Shown here: positions 1 through 6,167 of the stretch, one piece after another
How positions within the stretch are numbered: position 1 is the stretch's first letter
How the letters are laid out: the number at the start of each line of letters is the position of its first letter
Assembly: GCA_041602815.1 (NCBI GenBank)
Contig: JBFIFO010000066.1
Location: 1-19,486 of the forward strand
Reading direction: 5' to 3'
DNA from: GCA-020356105 sp041602815
GTDB taxonomy: Bacteria; Pseudomonadota; Alphaproteobacteria; UBA8366; JADFVY01
DNA: 19,486 nt
Position numbers and translations under genes: made by a program
Notes under the pieces: model-generated
What the model was told of the DNA's origin: nothing
The model's database searches: none
What the model saw: only the letters and a program-made list of their open reading frames with translations

Positions 1-208
1 CAGAGCGCATAAAGCTTTCCCCCTAAGGGCGTATGCGGTATTAGCCGCCGTTTCCAGCGGTTGTTCCCCACTCCGGGGCAGGTTCCCACGCGTTACTCAC
101 CCGTGCGCCACTCGTCAGCCGGAGCAAGCTCCGCTGTTACCGTTCGACTTGCATGTGTTAGGCATGCCGCCAGCGTTCGTTCTGAGCCAGGATCAAACTC
201 TCAAGTTG
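1..208 (-). rRNA. rrs: 16S ribosomal RNA, 5' end (partial)
   Basis: Read on the minus strand, this is the first roughly 208 bases of a small-subunit rRNA. It contains the universal 5' primer region (AGAGTTTGATCCTGGCTCAG), then the conserved GAACGCTGGCGGCATGCCTA and ACACATGCAAGTCGAACG blocks, and the GTGAGTAACGCGTGGGAA block. The gene runs off the left edge, so only the 5' domain (V1 and part of V2) is visible. The GAACGAACGCTGGCGGCATGCC wording is typical of Alphaproteobacteria. The mature 5' end is placed near base 208 by analogy with other 16S genes and could be off by a few bases. A complete 16S, tRNA spacer and 23S presumably follow outside the window. Confidence 0.97.
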
Positions 209-219
209 CTGCTTCGCAC

Positions 220-237
220 CCGAACCCGAAGGCTCGG
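220..237 (-). other. Hairpin with UUCG loop in pre-16S leader
   Basis: On the minus strand a 7-bp stem (CCGAGCC / GGTTCGG, one G-U pair) closes a TTCG tetraloop, about 12 bases before the mature 16S 5' end. cUUCGg loops are very stable in RNA. The position suggests a structural element of the rRNA leader, possibly for folding or processing of the precursor. The structure is read from the sequence; the role is inference. A second hairpin-prone sequence (CGCACG..CGTGCG, bases 294-307) lies further upstream in the same leader. Confidence 0.5.
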
Positions 238-432
238 ACACGAATGACAGGATCCCGTCACCCAAAATCACATGGCACGCACCGCCGTGCTATCGCACGA
301 CCGTGCGGTTGGCACATGTAAGTAAAGGATATCGGGCAACAGGTCCTTGAGCTTTCGGACTCCATCAGCTCCCCCCGCCCGGCATCATACAATGCCGCGC
401 ATCGGGAACCGACGACACAGACCGCCGCCCGC

Positions 433-461
433 GTATCCCTTCTCATCAAACACAATGTCAA
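433..461 (-). promoter_or_regulatory. Probable rRNA operon promoter (proximal)
   Basis: On the minus strand there is a perfect -35 TTGACA (bases 456-461), a 17-base spacer and a -10-like GGATAC (433-438). It is followed by a very GC-rich discriminator (GCGGGCGG). It points at the 16S gene and would give a leader of about 215 bases. A consensus -35 with a GC-rich discriminator is what is expected for a growth-rate- and ppGpp-controlled rRNA promoter. The -10 is weak against the sigma70 consensus. The same GGATAC hexamer at the same spacing occurs upstream of the HMG-CoA lyase gene. Confidence 0.55.
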
Positions 462-671
462 AAAACGCAGCGACAGCAAAGTCGGGCTCTCCCGACCCCC
501 ATCGCCAACCCGACTCCCGGGCCGAAGCCCCGAAAACGGGTTCTATATTCTTACCGAGCCAGTGGCCGACCGCTGTGCCCGACACATCATAGCGCGGCGT
601 TTCCCACCACGCTCTGCCGGACGTCGCTACCCGTCGCTTGCCGACGGCGTCCGTCCCAACCGGCGGACACA

Positions 672-700
672 CATATATGACCGTCTGTTGCGTTTGTCCA
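672..700 (-). promoter_or_regulatory. Possible second, distal rRNA operon promoter
   Basis: On the minus strand TGGACA (695-700), a 17-base spacer and TATATG (672-677) resemble a sigma70 promoter about 240 bases upstream of the proximal one, in the same direction. Tandem promoters are common for rRNA operons. The whole 209-793 stretch has no convincing gene; the short open frames in it lack codon bias, ribosome binding sites and recognisable products. I interpret it as leader plus regulatory DNA. Confidence 0.3.
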
Positions 701-793
701 GCACCAAATTGAGGAAATTCGCATTGCCGTGCGGCACGGCGGCGAGCATCCCATATCTGGGTCTTTTCTCCCGGATTTCAATACATCTGCCCG

Positions 794-1243
794 TCAGAGC
801 AGCCCCAGCTCGCGCAATTCTTCCGCCAGGCCTTGCGGCAACGCGGCGTCTGTTTCCGCGAATCCGGTATCGGGTGGGGTATTTTCAGGCAACAGATAGC
901 GCCACCCCTGAAACGCCCGGAAGCGCCAAGCCTCCACCGCGACCAGCTGAGGGTCGAGGACGAGCCGGCAGCGGCGGCGCCCTTCGCTGTCGGTGTCCGC
1001 TTCGATGCCGATGAGTCGTTGGCGCACCCGGATGCGTCCTTTGATGACCCAGTAAATGGAACCGCCGGCAAGCAGCTCTGCGCTGCGCCGCGGCACATTC
1101 CGCGTCACATGGCACAGTCGGCCACCCACGGCACGGGCCTCGCGGAGGCGTCGTTTCTGCGCCTGTGCCAAGTGCTCAGGCGTCTCGATCCCGACCGCGA
1201 GCTTGACGAGGTTGAGCGCGGCTGGCCCGCCCCGATCGGTCAT
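794..1243 (-). CDS. DUF1489 family protein
   Basis: This 149-residue soluble protein, opening with a short NLVKLAVG segment, matches the DUF1489 family, a small family of unknown function found mainly in Alphaproteobacteria. No signal peptide, membrane segment or catalytic motif is visible; it is rich in Arg and charged residues. The start ATG shares the sequence ATGA with the stop of the upstream receiver gene, so the two are probably translated by coupling. It is the last gene before the rRNA promoter region and no terminator with a T-run is evident behind it. The family assignment rests on recalled sequence resemblance. No function can be given. Confidence 0.8.
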   Translation of the reverse strand: MTDRGGPAALNLVKLAVGIETPEHLAQAQKRRLREARAVGGRLCHVTRNVPRRSAELLAGGSIYWVIKGRIRVRQRLIGIEADTDSEGRRRCRLVLDPQLVAVEAWRFRAFQGWRYLLPENTPPDTGFAETDAALPQGLAEELRELGLL

Positions 1244-1740
1244 GACCTGCCGCCAGTCGCGGGCGCGCGGCGCTCGTTGCGGATCTTCACGGCCCCTCGG
1301 GTGCGCCGATCCGGGCCGAAATAGGCGCGCGTCCGGATGAACGGGCGCGCATCGTCGATCACGTCGGCGATGCTGCGGGAGAGTTCCAGCGGCGTGACCG
1401 GCTTGTGAAGCAGCCCGTTCACGCCGGCATCGCGCGCCTTCCCCACATGGCGCTTGTCGGTATAGGCCGTCACCATGATCACCGGCAGATACGGATTGGG
1501 ACTGCGCAAATCGTCGCGCACGGCCAGCGTCAGATCGACCCCGTCGTCCGGCGTCATTCCGTAATCCGTGATCAGCAGGTCCGGAACGTCGCCGCAGATC
1601 GCTGCAAACGCCTCTTCACCGTCGCACGCTTCGCGGATGCGGGCGGCTCCGATCATTTCGAGTACGGATCGGTGATATGCACGCATCTGCTCGTTGTCGT
1701 CGGCCACGACGACATCGAGCCCTTCCATCTTGACCAGCAT
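1240..1740 (-). CDS. CheY-like single-domain response regulator
   Basis: This 166-residue protein consists of one receiver domain (about residues 7-130) and a short basic tail. The acidic pair is D14-D15, the phospho-acceptor is D59 in LLITDYGM, the conserved Thr is T91 in VTAY, and the Lys is K113 in LHKP, so all phosphorylation-site residues are present. There is no DNA-binding or enzymatic output domain. The tail has a YFGPDRR segment seen at the C-terminus of many alphaproteobacterial stand-alone receivers. It probably acts as a phosphorylated partner-binding protein for an unlinked histidine kinase. The start could be the ATG at 1740 or the in-frame ATG at 1728. It overlaps the DUF1489 gene by four bases and lies 87 bases after HMG-CoA lyase. 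Confidence 0.9.
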   Translation of the reverse strand: MLVKMEGLDVVVADDNEQMRAYHRSVLEMIGAARIREACDGEEAFAAICGDVPDLLITDYGMTPDDGVDLTLAVRDDLRSPNPYLPVIMVTAYTDKRHVGKARDAGVNGLLHKPVTPLELSRSIADVIDDARPFIRTRAYFGPDRRTRGAVKIRNERRAPATGGRS

Positions 1741-1827
1741 CGCGCCCGTCGTCCCCGCACGATCCTTTCGCGAATCACCGGTGAAGCCTGCCCAATCGCG
1801 TGAATCGCGTCAACCGCCTCGGTCAAT

Positions 1828-2739
1828 TCACGCCGCCGTTTCCCTGGCGGCAAGCGCACGTGCAACCCGGGAGGCGGCCGGGCGACCCAAGATATCGGAG
1901 ATATACCGCCCGGCCGAAGCCAGCGCCGACAAGTCGATGCCGGTTTCGACACCCATCCCGTCGAGCATGTAGAGGACGTCTTCCGAGGCGACGTTTCCGG
2001 TTGCCCCCTTGGCATAGGGACAGCCGCCCAGCCCCGCAACCGAGGAATCGACGACGGAAACACCGCGCTCGAGGCAGGCCAGGATATTGGCCAGCGCCTG
2101 GCCGTAGGTGTCATGGAAATGGACCGCGATCTTGTCCCGCGGCACCGCAGTCGCGACTGCATCCACCATGTTCTGCGCCAGCAGCGGCGTACCGACGCCG
2201 ATGGTATCGCCCAGCGAGACTTCGTAACAGCCGAGGCCCACCAGACGCTGCGCGACCTCCGCTACGACGGACTGCTCGATGGCGCCCTCGTACGGGCAGC
2301 CCAGCACGCAGGAGATGTAGCCGCGGACCCGCACCCCATGTGCCAATGCGGATGCACACACCGGCACGAACCTGTCGAGGCTCTCGGAGATGGAGCAATT
2401 TACGTTCTTCTGCGAAAACGTCTCCGAGGCAGCCGCGAACACGGCGATTTCGGTAACGTCGGCCGCCAGCGCCCCCTCCAGCCCTTTCATGTTGGGAACC
2501 AGCACCGGGTAGTGAACGCCTGGCCGCCGCTTTATTCCGGCGAGAACCGCGGCGGTATCCGCCATCTTGGGCACCCATTTCGGCGATACGAAACTGCCGG
2601 ACTCGATGACTTTCAGTCCGGAATCGGCAAGTCGCTCGATGAGTTCGATCTTCTGCGCGGTGGTCACCGTCCCCGGCTCGTTCTGCAAGCCGTCGCGGGG
2701 ACCGACCTCGACCATTCTGACATGTCGGGGCAGCGCCAT
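1828..2739 (-). CDS. mvaB: Hydroxymethylglutaryl-CoA lyase
   Basis: This 303-residue enzyme cleaves 3-hydroxy-3-methylglutaryl-CoA to acetyl-CoA and acetoacetate, the last step of leucine and isovalerate breakdown. It is a TIM-barrel protein of the DRE-TIM/HMGL-like family. Visible active-site features are R15-D16 in PRDGLQNE, the metal-binding H207 and H209 in VHFHDTYG, and the signature loop SVAGLGGCPYAKGATGN with catalytic C240 and N249. Length is normal for bacterial forms and no targeting sequence is present. The other leucine-pathway genes (isovaleryl-CoA dehydrogenase, methylcrotonyl-CoA carboxylase) are not next to it. It has its own probable promoter at 2779-2807. Homocitrate or isopropylmalate synthases are excluded by length and by the signature loop. 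Confidence 0.96.
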   Translation of the reverse strand: MALPRHVRMVEVGPRDGLQNEPGTVTTAQKIELIERLADSGLKVIESGSFVSPKWVPKMADTAAVLAGIKRRPGVHYPVLVPNMKGLEGALAADVTEIAVFAAASETFSQKNVNCSISESLDRFVPVCASALAHGVRVRGYISCVLGCPYEGAIEQSVVAEVAQRLVGLGCYEVSLGDTIGVGTPLLAQNMVDAVATAVPRDKIAVHFHDTYGQALANILACLERGVSVVDSSVAGLGGCPYAKGATGNVASEDVLYMLDGMGVETGIDLSALASAGRYISDILGRPAASRVARALAARETAA

Positions 2740-2778
2740 TCAAAATTCCCAGATAACAAAAAACGACATCGCACTACC

Positions 2779-2807
2779 GTATCCAACACGTGCGGAGGCG
2801 CGTTCAA
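2779..2807 (-). promoter_or_regulatory. Probable promoter of HMG-CoA lyase
   Basis: On the minus strand TTGAAC (2802-2807), a 17-base spacer and GGATAC (2779-2784) are followed by ACGG-like sequence. The predicted start site lies about 30 bases before the ATG at 2739. The -10 hexamer and spacing are the same as in the proposed rRNA promoter, which gives mutual support. No direct evidence beyond sequence similarity. Confidence 0.4.
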
Positions 2808-2832
2808 CAGTCTGCTCCAGCCGGGTCGGCCG

Positions 2833-2846
2833 CCGGAACGTTCCGG
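2833..2846. repeat. Perfect 14-bp palindrome upstream of HMG-CoA lyase promoter
   Basis: CCGGAACGTTCCGG reads identically on both strands. It sits about 26 bases upstream of the proposed -35 of the HMG-CoA lyase promoter and 43 bases beyond the stop of the outer-membrane gene. It could be an operator for a dimeric regulator or part of an RNA hairpin ending the upstream transcript; no T-run follows it on the minus strand, so an intrinsic terminator is unlikely. Confidence 0.35.
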
Positions 2847-2888
2847 ATTTCCCGCTGCGGCGCGGCGTCGCCCCCTTCGGCGGCCTCT

Positions 2889-3476
2889 TCAGAACGATCT
2901 TCTGAGACCCACCAGGAACGCGCTGTTGATATATTCGACCGACCCGAAACCGACGCCGCCCCCGACGTTGAGGTCCTCCGTCACAAACAGCCGATAATCC
3001 ACAGTCAGATTCGTCGCCGGCACGATTTCGATGTCGGCGCCGACGATCAGTTGAAACGCCAGCACCGTATCGTCGAACTGCCTGTTGCCGATCCGATAAT
3101 CCACTTCGGCGATACCGATACCCGCCCCAATATGGGGTTGGAGAGCGGACTCCAGCGAGATGTCGAACAGCGCGTTTAACAGCAGTGCGGTCGTTTCCGC
3201 CTCGCCGGCGATGGCGACGCCGCCGCGCGAGTCGAGATCGTTCGCCCGGTAGGACAGATCCGCTTCCAGGCGGACGTTGTCCTGTACAAAGAACCCGGCA
3301 TATGCACCAAGCGCAAAGCCGAGATCGTAGCTCGCGTCGACGCCGGCCGCGTTGACGTTGCCGTCATGGGTATAGTTGAGGCCGCCGTATCCACCCACAT
3401 ACCATGCTTCAGCGTTCGCTTCCGCGGCCATAGATACAGCCGCAACACTCGCGAGCGCACCGAGAACCTTGCGCAT
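2889..3476 (-). CDS. Outer-membrane beta-barrel protein (paralog A)
   Basis: This 195-residue protein has a signal peptide (MRKVLGALASVAAV..., probable cleavage after ANA near residue 22-24). Short alternating-hydrophobicity strands follow, ending in Phe, the typical C-terminal BAM signal. The pattern fits the OmpA/OmpX/Omp25-like 8-stranded porin-family barrels. I prefer the second ATG (3476) because GGGAGA lies six bases before it, while it directly abuts the first ATG at 3482. It is a paralog of the next gene upstream, with a shared LRLE...RxNDxD segment. A -10-like TATACT at 3543-3548 suggests a promoter of its own. No specific substrate or role can be deduced; surface structure or adhesion are possible. 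Confidence 0.85.
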   Translation of the reverse strand: MRKVLGALASVAAVSMAAEANAEAWYVGGYGGLNYTHDGNVNAAGVDASYDLGFALGAYAGFFVQDNVRLEADLSYRANDLDSRGGVAIAGEAETTALLLNALFDISLESALQPHIGAGIGIAEVDYRIGNRQFDDTVLAFQLIVGADIEIVPATNLTVDYRLFVTEDLNVGGGVGFGSVEYINSAFLVGLRRSF

Positions 3477-3542
3477 GCCCATTCTCCCGTGAAATCCGTC
3501 GCTGATATCCGCCGGAACCGTCGGCCGAGTCCGTCTCGACCC

Positions 3543-3571
3543 AGTATAACAGCGTCGTCAGCGAATAACAG
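3543..3571 (-). promoter_or_regulatory. Possible promoter of outer-membrane protein A
   Basis: On the minus strand CTGTTA (3566-3571), 17 bases, and TATACT (3543-3548). The -10 is five of six to consensus, the -35 only three of six. It lies between the two outer-membrane genes, about 65 bases before the preferred start codon. Confidence 0.3.
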
Positions 3572-3592
3572 AAGCCACGGAGCCGGATTGTC

Positions 3593-4249
3593 TCAAAAGA
3601 CGGTGCGCAAACCGAGCGTGAATGTGGACTGGACGGTATCGATCTCAAACGACGTGGCCGATGCGTCGGTGAACTTGATATTTTCCGAAACCAGATACCG
3701 GTAATCAAATGTCAGCGTTGCGGTCTCGGAAATCTTGACGCCAAATCCGACAATGCCCTGATAGGCAAGGGCGTAGGTCTGATCGTCGACGACCGGCGCG
3801 GCGGCGAGGTCGGGGATGACTTCGATCGTGTGCCGGGCGCCGCCGCCACCGATCCCGATATACGGCCGCAGCGGGGTCGTCGGGCCCAGCCCATACAGGC
3901 CGTCGTTCCCGATCTCCAGCTCGTAAAGCGCGTTGATCATCAGGCTCAGGCTGGTCAGACGCCCGCCGTCGTTTGCGCCCGCGATTTTGTCGATGTCGTT
4001 GCCGCGCCAGGTCAGTTCGCCCTCGAGCCGCAATCCGTTCTGCGCCATATAGCCGAAGGAGCCGCCAAAGGCGGGACGGTGTTCGTACGAGGTCGGAATG
4101 TCGGCGCCGTATTCAAGGTCGCCGTCGTCGACCACGTTGTAGCCGATATGCAAATCCAGGTAATATTCCTGGGCAGACGCCGTGACCGGCGCACTGTAAG
4201 CGGCAAGAGCGAGCGCAATCGGCAGAATGATCTCTCTTGGATGTCGCAT
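3593..4249 (-). CDS. Outer-membrane beta-barrel protein (paralog B)
   Basis: This 218-residue protein begins with a signal peptide (basic MRHPREI, hydrophobic stretch, Ala-x-Ala before QEYYLDL). The rest is barrel-like strands with Gly-rich turns and a C-terminal aromatic residue (LGLRTVF), as expected for BAM-assembled outer-membrane proteins. The frame is open much further upstream, to 4627, but the signal peptide fixes the start at 4249; AAGAG lies roughly ten bases before it. It resembles paralog A in length, strand pattern and the segment LRLEGELTWRGNDID, so the pair probably arose by tandem duplication. It is divergent from rpmG with a palindrome-rich region between them. The family is broad and the role is not deducible. 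Confidence 0.85.
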   Translation of the reverse strand: MRHPREIILPIALALAAYSAPVTASAQEYYLDLHIGYNVVDDGDLEYGADIPTSYEHRPAFGGSFGYMAQNGLRLEGELTWRGNDIDKIAGANDGGRLTSLSLMINALYELEIGNDGLYGLGPTTPLRPYIGIGGGGARHTIEVIPDLAAAPVVDDQTYALAYQGIVGFGVKISETATLTFDYRYLVSENIKFTDASATSFEIDTVQSTFTLGLRTVF

Positions 4250-4287
4250 TGTGGTCACTCTTGCACATTCCTGGCGGATCCGATGGA

Positions 4288-4303
4288 CGCGGGATTTCCC
4301 GCG
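4288..4303 (-). repeat. Hairpin/inverted repeat in leader of outer-membrane protein B
   Basis: CGCGGGA and TCCCGCG flank a two-base centre about 40 bases upstream of the start codon at 4249. In RNA this would give a 6-bp GC stem with a four-base loop in the 5' UTR. Outer-membrane mRNAs are often controlled through their 5' UTRs, but no specific mechanism is visible here. Confidence 0.35.
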
Positions 4304-4356
4304 AATCCCGGGACACTCCATAATCTCCCTTAACTCTGCAAATAAATGGTTAATGA

Positions 4357-4372
4357 CGGCTGGATCCAGCCG
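4357..4372. repeat. Perfect 16-bp palindrome between outer-membrane gene and rpmG
   Basis: CGGCTGGATCCAGCCG is identical on both strands. It lies 31 bases upstream of the rpmG -35 and about 108 bases upstream of the outer-membrane start, in the divergent intergenic region. Position and perfect symmetry suit a binding site for a dimeric regulator of one or both genes. No regulator can be named. Confidence 0.4.
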
Positions 4373-4402
4373 AACCCGATCGACCATCGCGTGACTGCGG
4401 AC

Positions 4403-4430
4403 TTGACATGGGGGACGGCGATTGTATCTT
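4403..4430 (+). promoter_or_regulatory. Promoter of rpmG
   Basis: A perfect -35 TTGACA (4403-4408), a 16-base spacer and TATCTT (4425-4430) give a convincing sigma70-type promoter. Transcription would begin near 4437, producing a 5' UTR of about 53 bases that contains the hairpin at 4443-4462. Confidence 0.6.
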
Positions 4431-4442
4431 CCCCGGCACGTT

Positions 4443-4462
4443 GCTCCGGTCTTTGCCGGAGC
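4443..4462 (+). other. 5'-UTR hairpin of rpmG
   Basis: GCTCCGG and CCGGAGC form a perfect 7-bp stem with a six-base loop (TCTTTG), starting a few bases after the predicted transcription start. No T-run follows, so it is not an intrinsic terminator. It may stabilise the mRNA or act in translational feedback, as leaders of ribosomal-protein mRNAs sometimes do; this is inference. Confidence 0.45.
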
Positions 4463-4489
4463 GGAACCTCGCGACTGGGATTGGCCGCC

Positions 4490-4657
4490 ATGGCAAAGCC
4501 GAATACCGTACTGATCCGACTGGTGAGTTCCGCCGGGACCGGGTTTTACTACATCACCAAGAAGAATCCGCGTACCCAGACCGAAAAGCTGCAGTTTCGG
4601 AAATACGATCCGGTGGTCCGCAAGCACGTGACCTTCAAGGAAGCCAAGATCAAGTAG
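4490..4657 (+). CDS. rpmG: 50S ribosomal protein L33
   Basis: This 55-residue basic protein is recognisable throughout as L33: MAKPNTVLIRLVSSAGTGFY, then ITKKNPRT and a Lys-rich C-terminus. It binds 23S rRNA near the E site of the large subunit. It has no cysteines, so it is the zinc-free (C-minus) form usual in Proteobacteria. The frame is open upstream to 4346, but homology and a promoter inside that stretch fix the start at 4490. It is monocistronic: its own promoter precedes it and a strong terminator lies 28 bases after the stop. Confidence 0.97.
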   Translation: MAKPNTVLIRLVSSAGTGFYYITKKNPRTQTEKLQFRKYDPVVRKHVTFKEAKIK

Positions 4658-4685
4658 ACTGGCGCCACGCGCTCGTTACCAGACA

Positions 4686-4710
4686 CCGCCCCCTGCAGGG
4701 GCGGTTTTTT
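4686..4710 (+). terminator. Intrinsic terminator of rpmG
   Basis: CCGCCCC (4686-4692) pairs with GGGGCGG (4698-4704) around a five-base loop and is followed directly by six T residues (4705-4710). This is a textbook rho-independent terminator, separating rpmG from the carboxypeptidase gene. Confidence 0.92.
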
Positions 4711-4748
4711 GTGCCGGGCCGGTCAGCTGGTCGCGCTGCCCGGAACGG

Positions 4749-4777
4749 TTGCAATTGTGGCAACATTTTGTTAACTA
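4749..4777 (+). promoter_or_regulatory. Probable promoter of the D,D-carboxypeptidase gene
   Basis: TTGCAA (4749-4754), a 17-base spacer and TAACTA (4772-4777) lie downstream of the rpmG terminator. The predicted leader is about 41 bases. The -35 overlaps a short inverted repeat (GTTGC..GCAAC, seven-base loop), which could be a regulatory site but may be chance. Confidence 0.45.
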
Positions 4778-4824
4778 ATTCTGTTGAACATTGCGTCGGG
4801 GATTCACAACAACCTTGCAGAACA

Positions 4825-6135
4825 ATGACAAGCGGGCCATTTCCGGACGACAGGATCTGCCGAACCGGCACGCCTAGCGCCATCCGCCGGTGGCACCTGG
4901 AGCTCGCCATCATACTGCTTGTCCTGGCGTTCGCCTTTACCGCCTCGCGACCCGCGCTGGCCGGTTCCGCCGCGCTCGTCATCGATGCGGACACCGGCAC
5001 GGTTCACTATGCGTATCGGGCCGACGCGCCGCACCCGCCGGCTTCGCTGACCAAGATGATGACACTTTACCTGGCGTTCGAGGCCCTGCGCGATGGCCGC
5101 CTGAAAGCGGGCCAGCGACTGGATGTTTCACGACAGGCCGCGCACCAGAGGCCGTCGCGTCTCGGGCTGCGCCGCGGCAGGACAATTCGGGTCGAGGACG
5201 CAATCCTGGCGTTGGTCACGAAATCGGCCAACGACGCTTCGGTGGTTCTTGCCGAGGCCCTGGCCGGATCCGAGGCCGAGTTTGCCCGACGCATGACGGC
5301 GCGTGCGCGTTCGCTGGGGATGACGGGGACAGTGTTCCGCAATGCGTCGGGCCTGCATCACCCCGAACAGACGACGACCGCACGCGATATGGCGCGGCTT
5401 GGCCGCGCGTTGATTCGCGATTTCCCGAGCCAGTACCAGCTGTTTTCCACCGAGACGTTCGTCTGGCGTGGCCGCGAATTTCGCAATCACAACACGATGC
5501 TGGCGTCCTATGCGGGCATTGACGGCGTCAAGACCGGTTACATCCGGCAGGCGGGATTCAATCTCGTGGCCTCCGCGGTCCGCAATGGGCGTCGACTCAT
5601 TGGCGTGGTTCTTGGCGGCAAGAGCGTCGAGCGGCGCGAATGGATGATGGCCACCATGCTCGATCACGGGTTCCAGTCGTGGGAAGAGGAGGATCCGCAA
5701 ACGGAAACACCGGCACTGCCATACGTGACGGACCCGTCGGGCGCGGACGCGTTCGACGTCGTGCTTCGCAGCGTTACCACGTTGGAGCCGCAAGCGGACG
5801 CCGCCAGCCAGATGTCGGACGACGACGTGGCTGAGGATGAGGCCCATTCCGGTCTCGATGGCACGTGGGCAATCCAGGTCGGCGCCTATCACAGCGCGCC
5901 GCCGGCGAGGGAAGCCGCGACGCACGCTTTGGAGAGATTCCCGTCACTGCTTGGACACGCCCATGTCCTGGTGACACAGGTGATCCGCAGCGGTCAGCGC
6001 ATGTTCCGCGCCCGCCTGACCGGACTGTCCGAGAGCGAAGCACATATCTCTTGCCGGCAGCTGACACGGCTTGGCATCCCCTGCCTTGCCGTAGCCGACA
6101 CTGGCGAGTTCCGCAGCGCCAGTCTGGTCCGCTAA
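4825..6135 (+). CDS. D-alanyl-D-alanine carboxypeptidase with C-terminal SPOR domain
   Basis: This 436-residue protein belongs to peptidase family S11 (DacA/PBP5-like), which trims the terminal D-Ala from peptidoglycan pentapeptides in the periplasm. A hydrophobic segment at about residues 26-46, ending ALAG, is a signal peptide or anchor. The catalytic motifs are intact: SLTK with nucleophile S74 and K77, SAN at 134-136, and KTG at 236-238. An acidic linker (about 286-345) leads to a SPOR domain (about 346-422, starting TWAIQVGAY). SPOR domains bind glycan strands stripped of stem peptides at the division septum, so the enzyme is probably septal. The PBP5 C-terminal amphipathic helix is absent. 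The frame is open upstream, but the ATG at 4825 directly precedes the signal; no good ribosome site is seen. Confidence 0.94.
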   Translation: MTSGPFPDDRICRTGTPSAIRRWHLELAIILLVLAFAFTASRPALAGSAALVIDADTGTVHYAYRADAPHPPASLTKMMTLYLAFEALRDGRLKAGQRLDVSRQAAHQRPSRLGLRRGRTIRVEDAILALVTKSANDASVVLAEALAGSEAEFARRMTARARSLGMTGTVFRNASGLHHPEQTTTARDMARLGRALIRDFPSQYQLFSTETFVWRGREFRNHNTMLASYAGIDGVKTGYIRQAGFNLVASAVRNGRRLIGVVLGGKSVERREWMMATMLDHGFQSWEEEDPQTETPALPYVTDPSGADAFDVVLRSVTTLEPQADAASQMSDDDVAEDEAHSGLDGTWAIQVGAYHSAPPAREAATHALERFPSLLGHAHVLVTQVIRSGQRMFRARLTGLSESEAHISCRQLTRLGIPCLAVADTGEFRSASLVR

Positions 6136-6167
6136 CGCGTTTGTCGCCGGGACGGCAGCCCGCTCCG

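Noticed and set aside
385..672. 95-residue open frame across the rRNA promoter region
   Set aside because: It covers the proposed promoter, has no ribosome site and no family resemblance; considered chance.
4330..4355. Possible CtrA site (two TTAA half-sites)
   Set aside because: The half-sites are 16 bases apart rather than the 7 bases of the known CtrA consensus.
4250..4627. N-terminal extension of outer-membrane protein B to 4627
   Set aside because: The signal peptide begins at 4249, and the extension would overlap rpmG and its promoter on the other strand.
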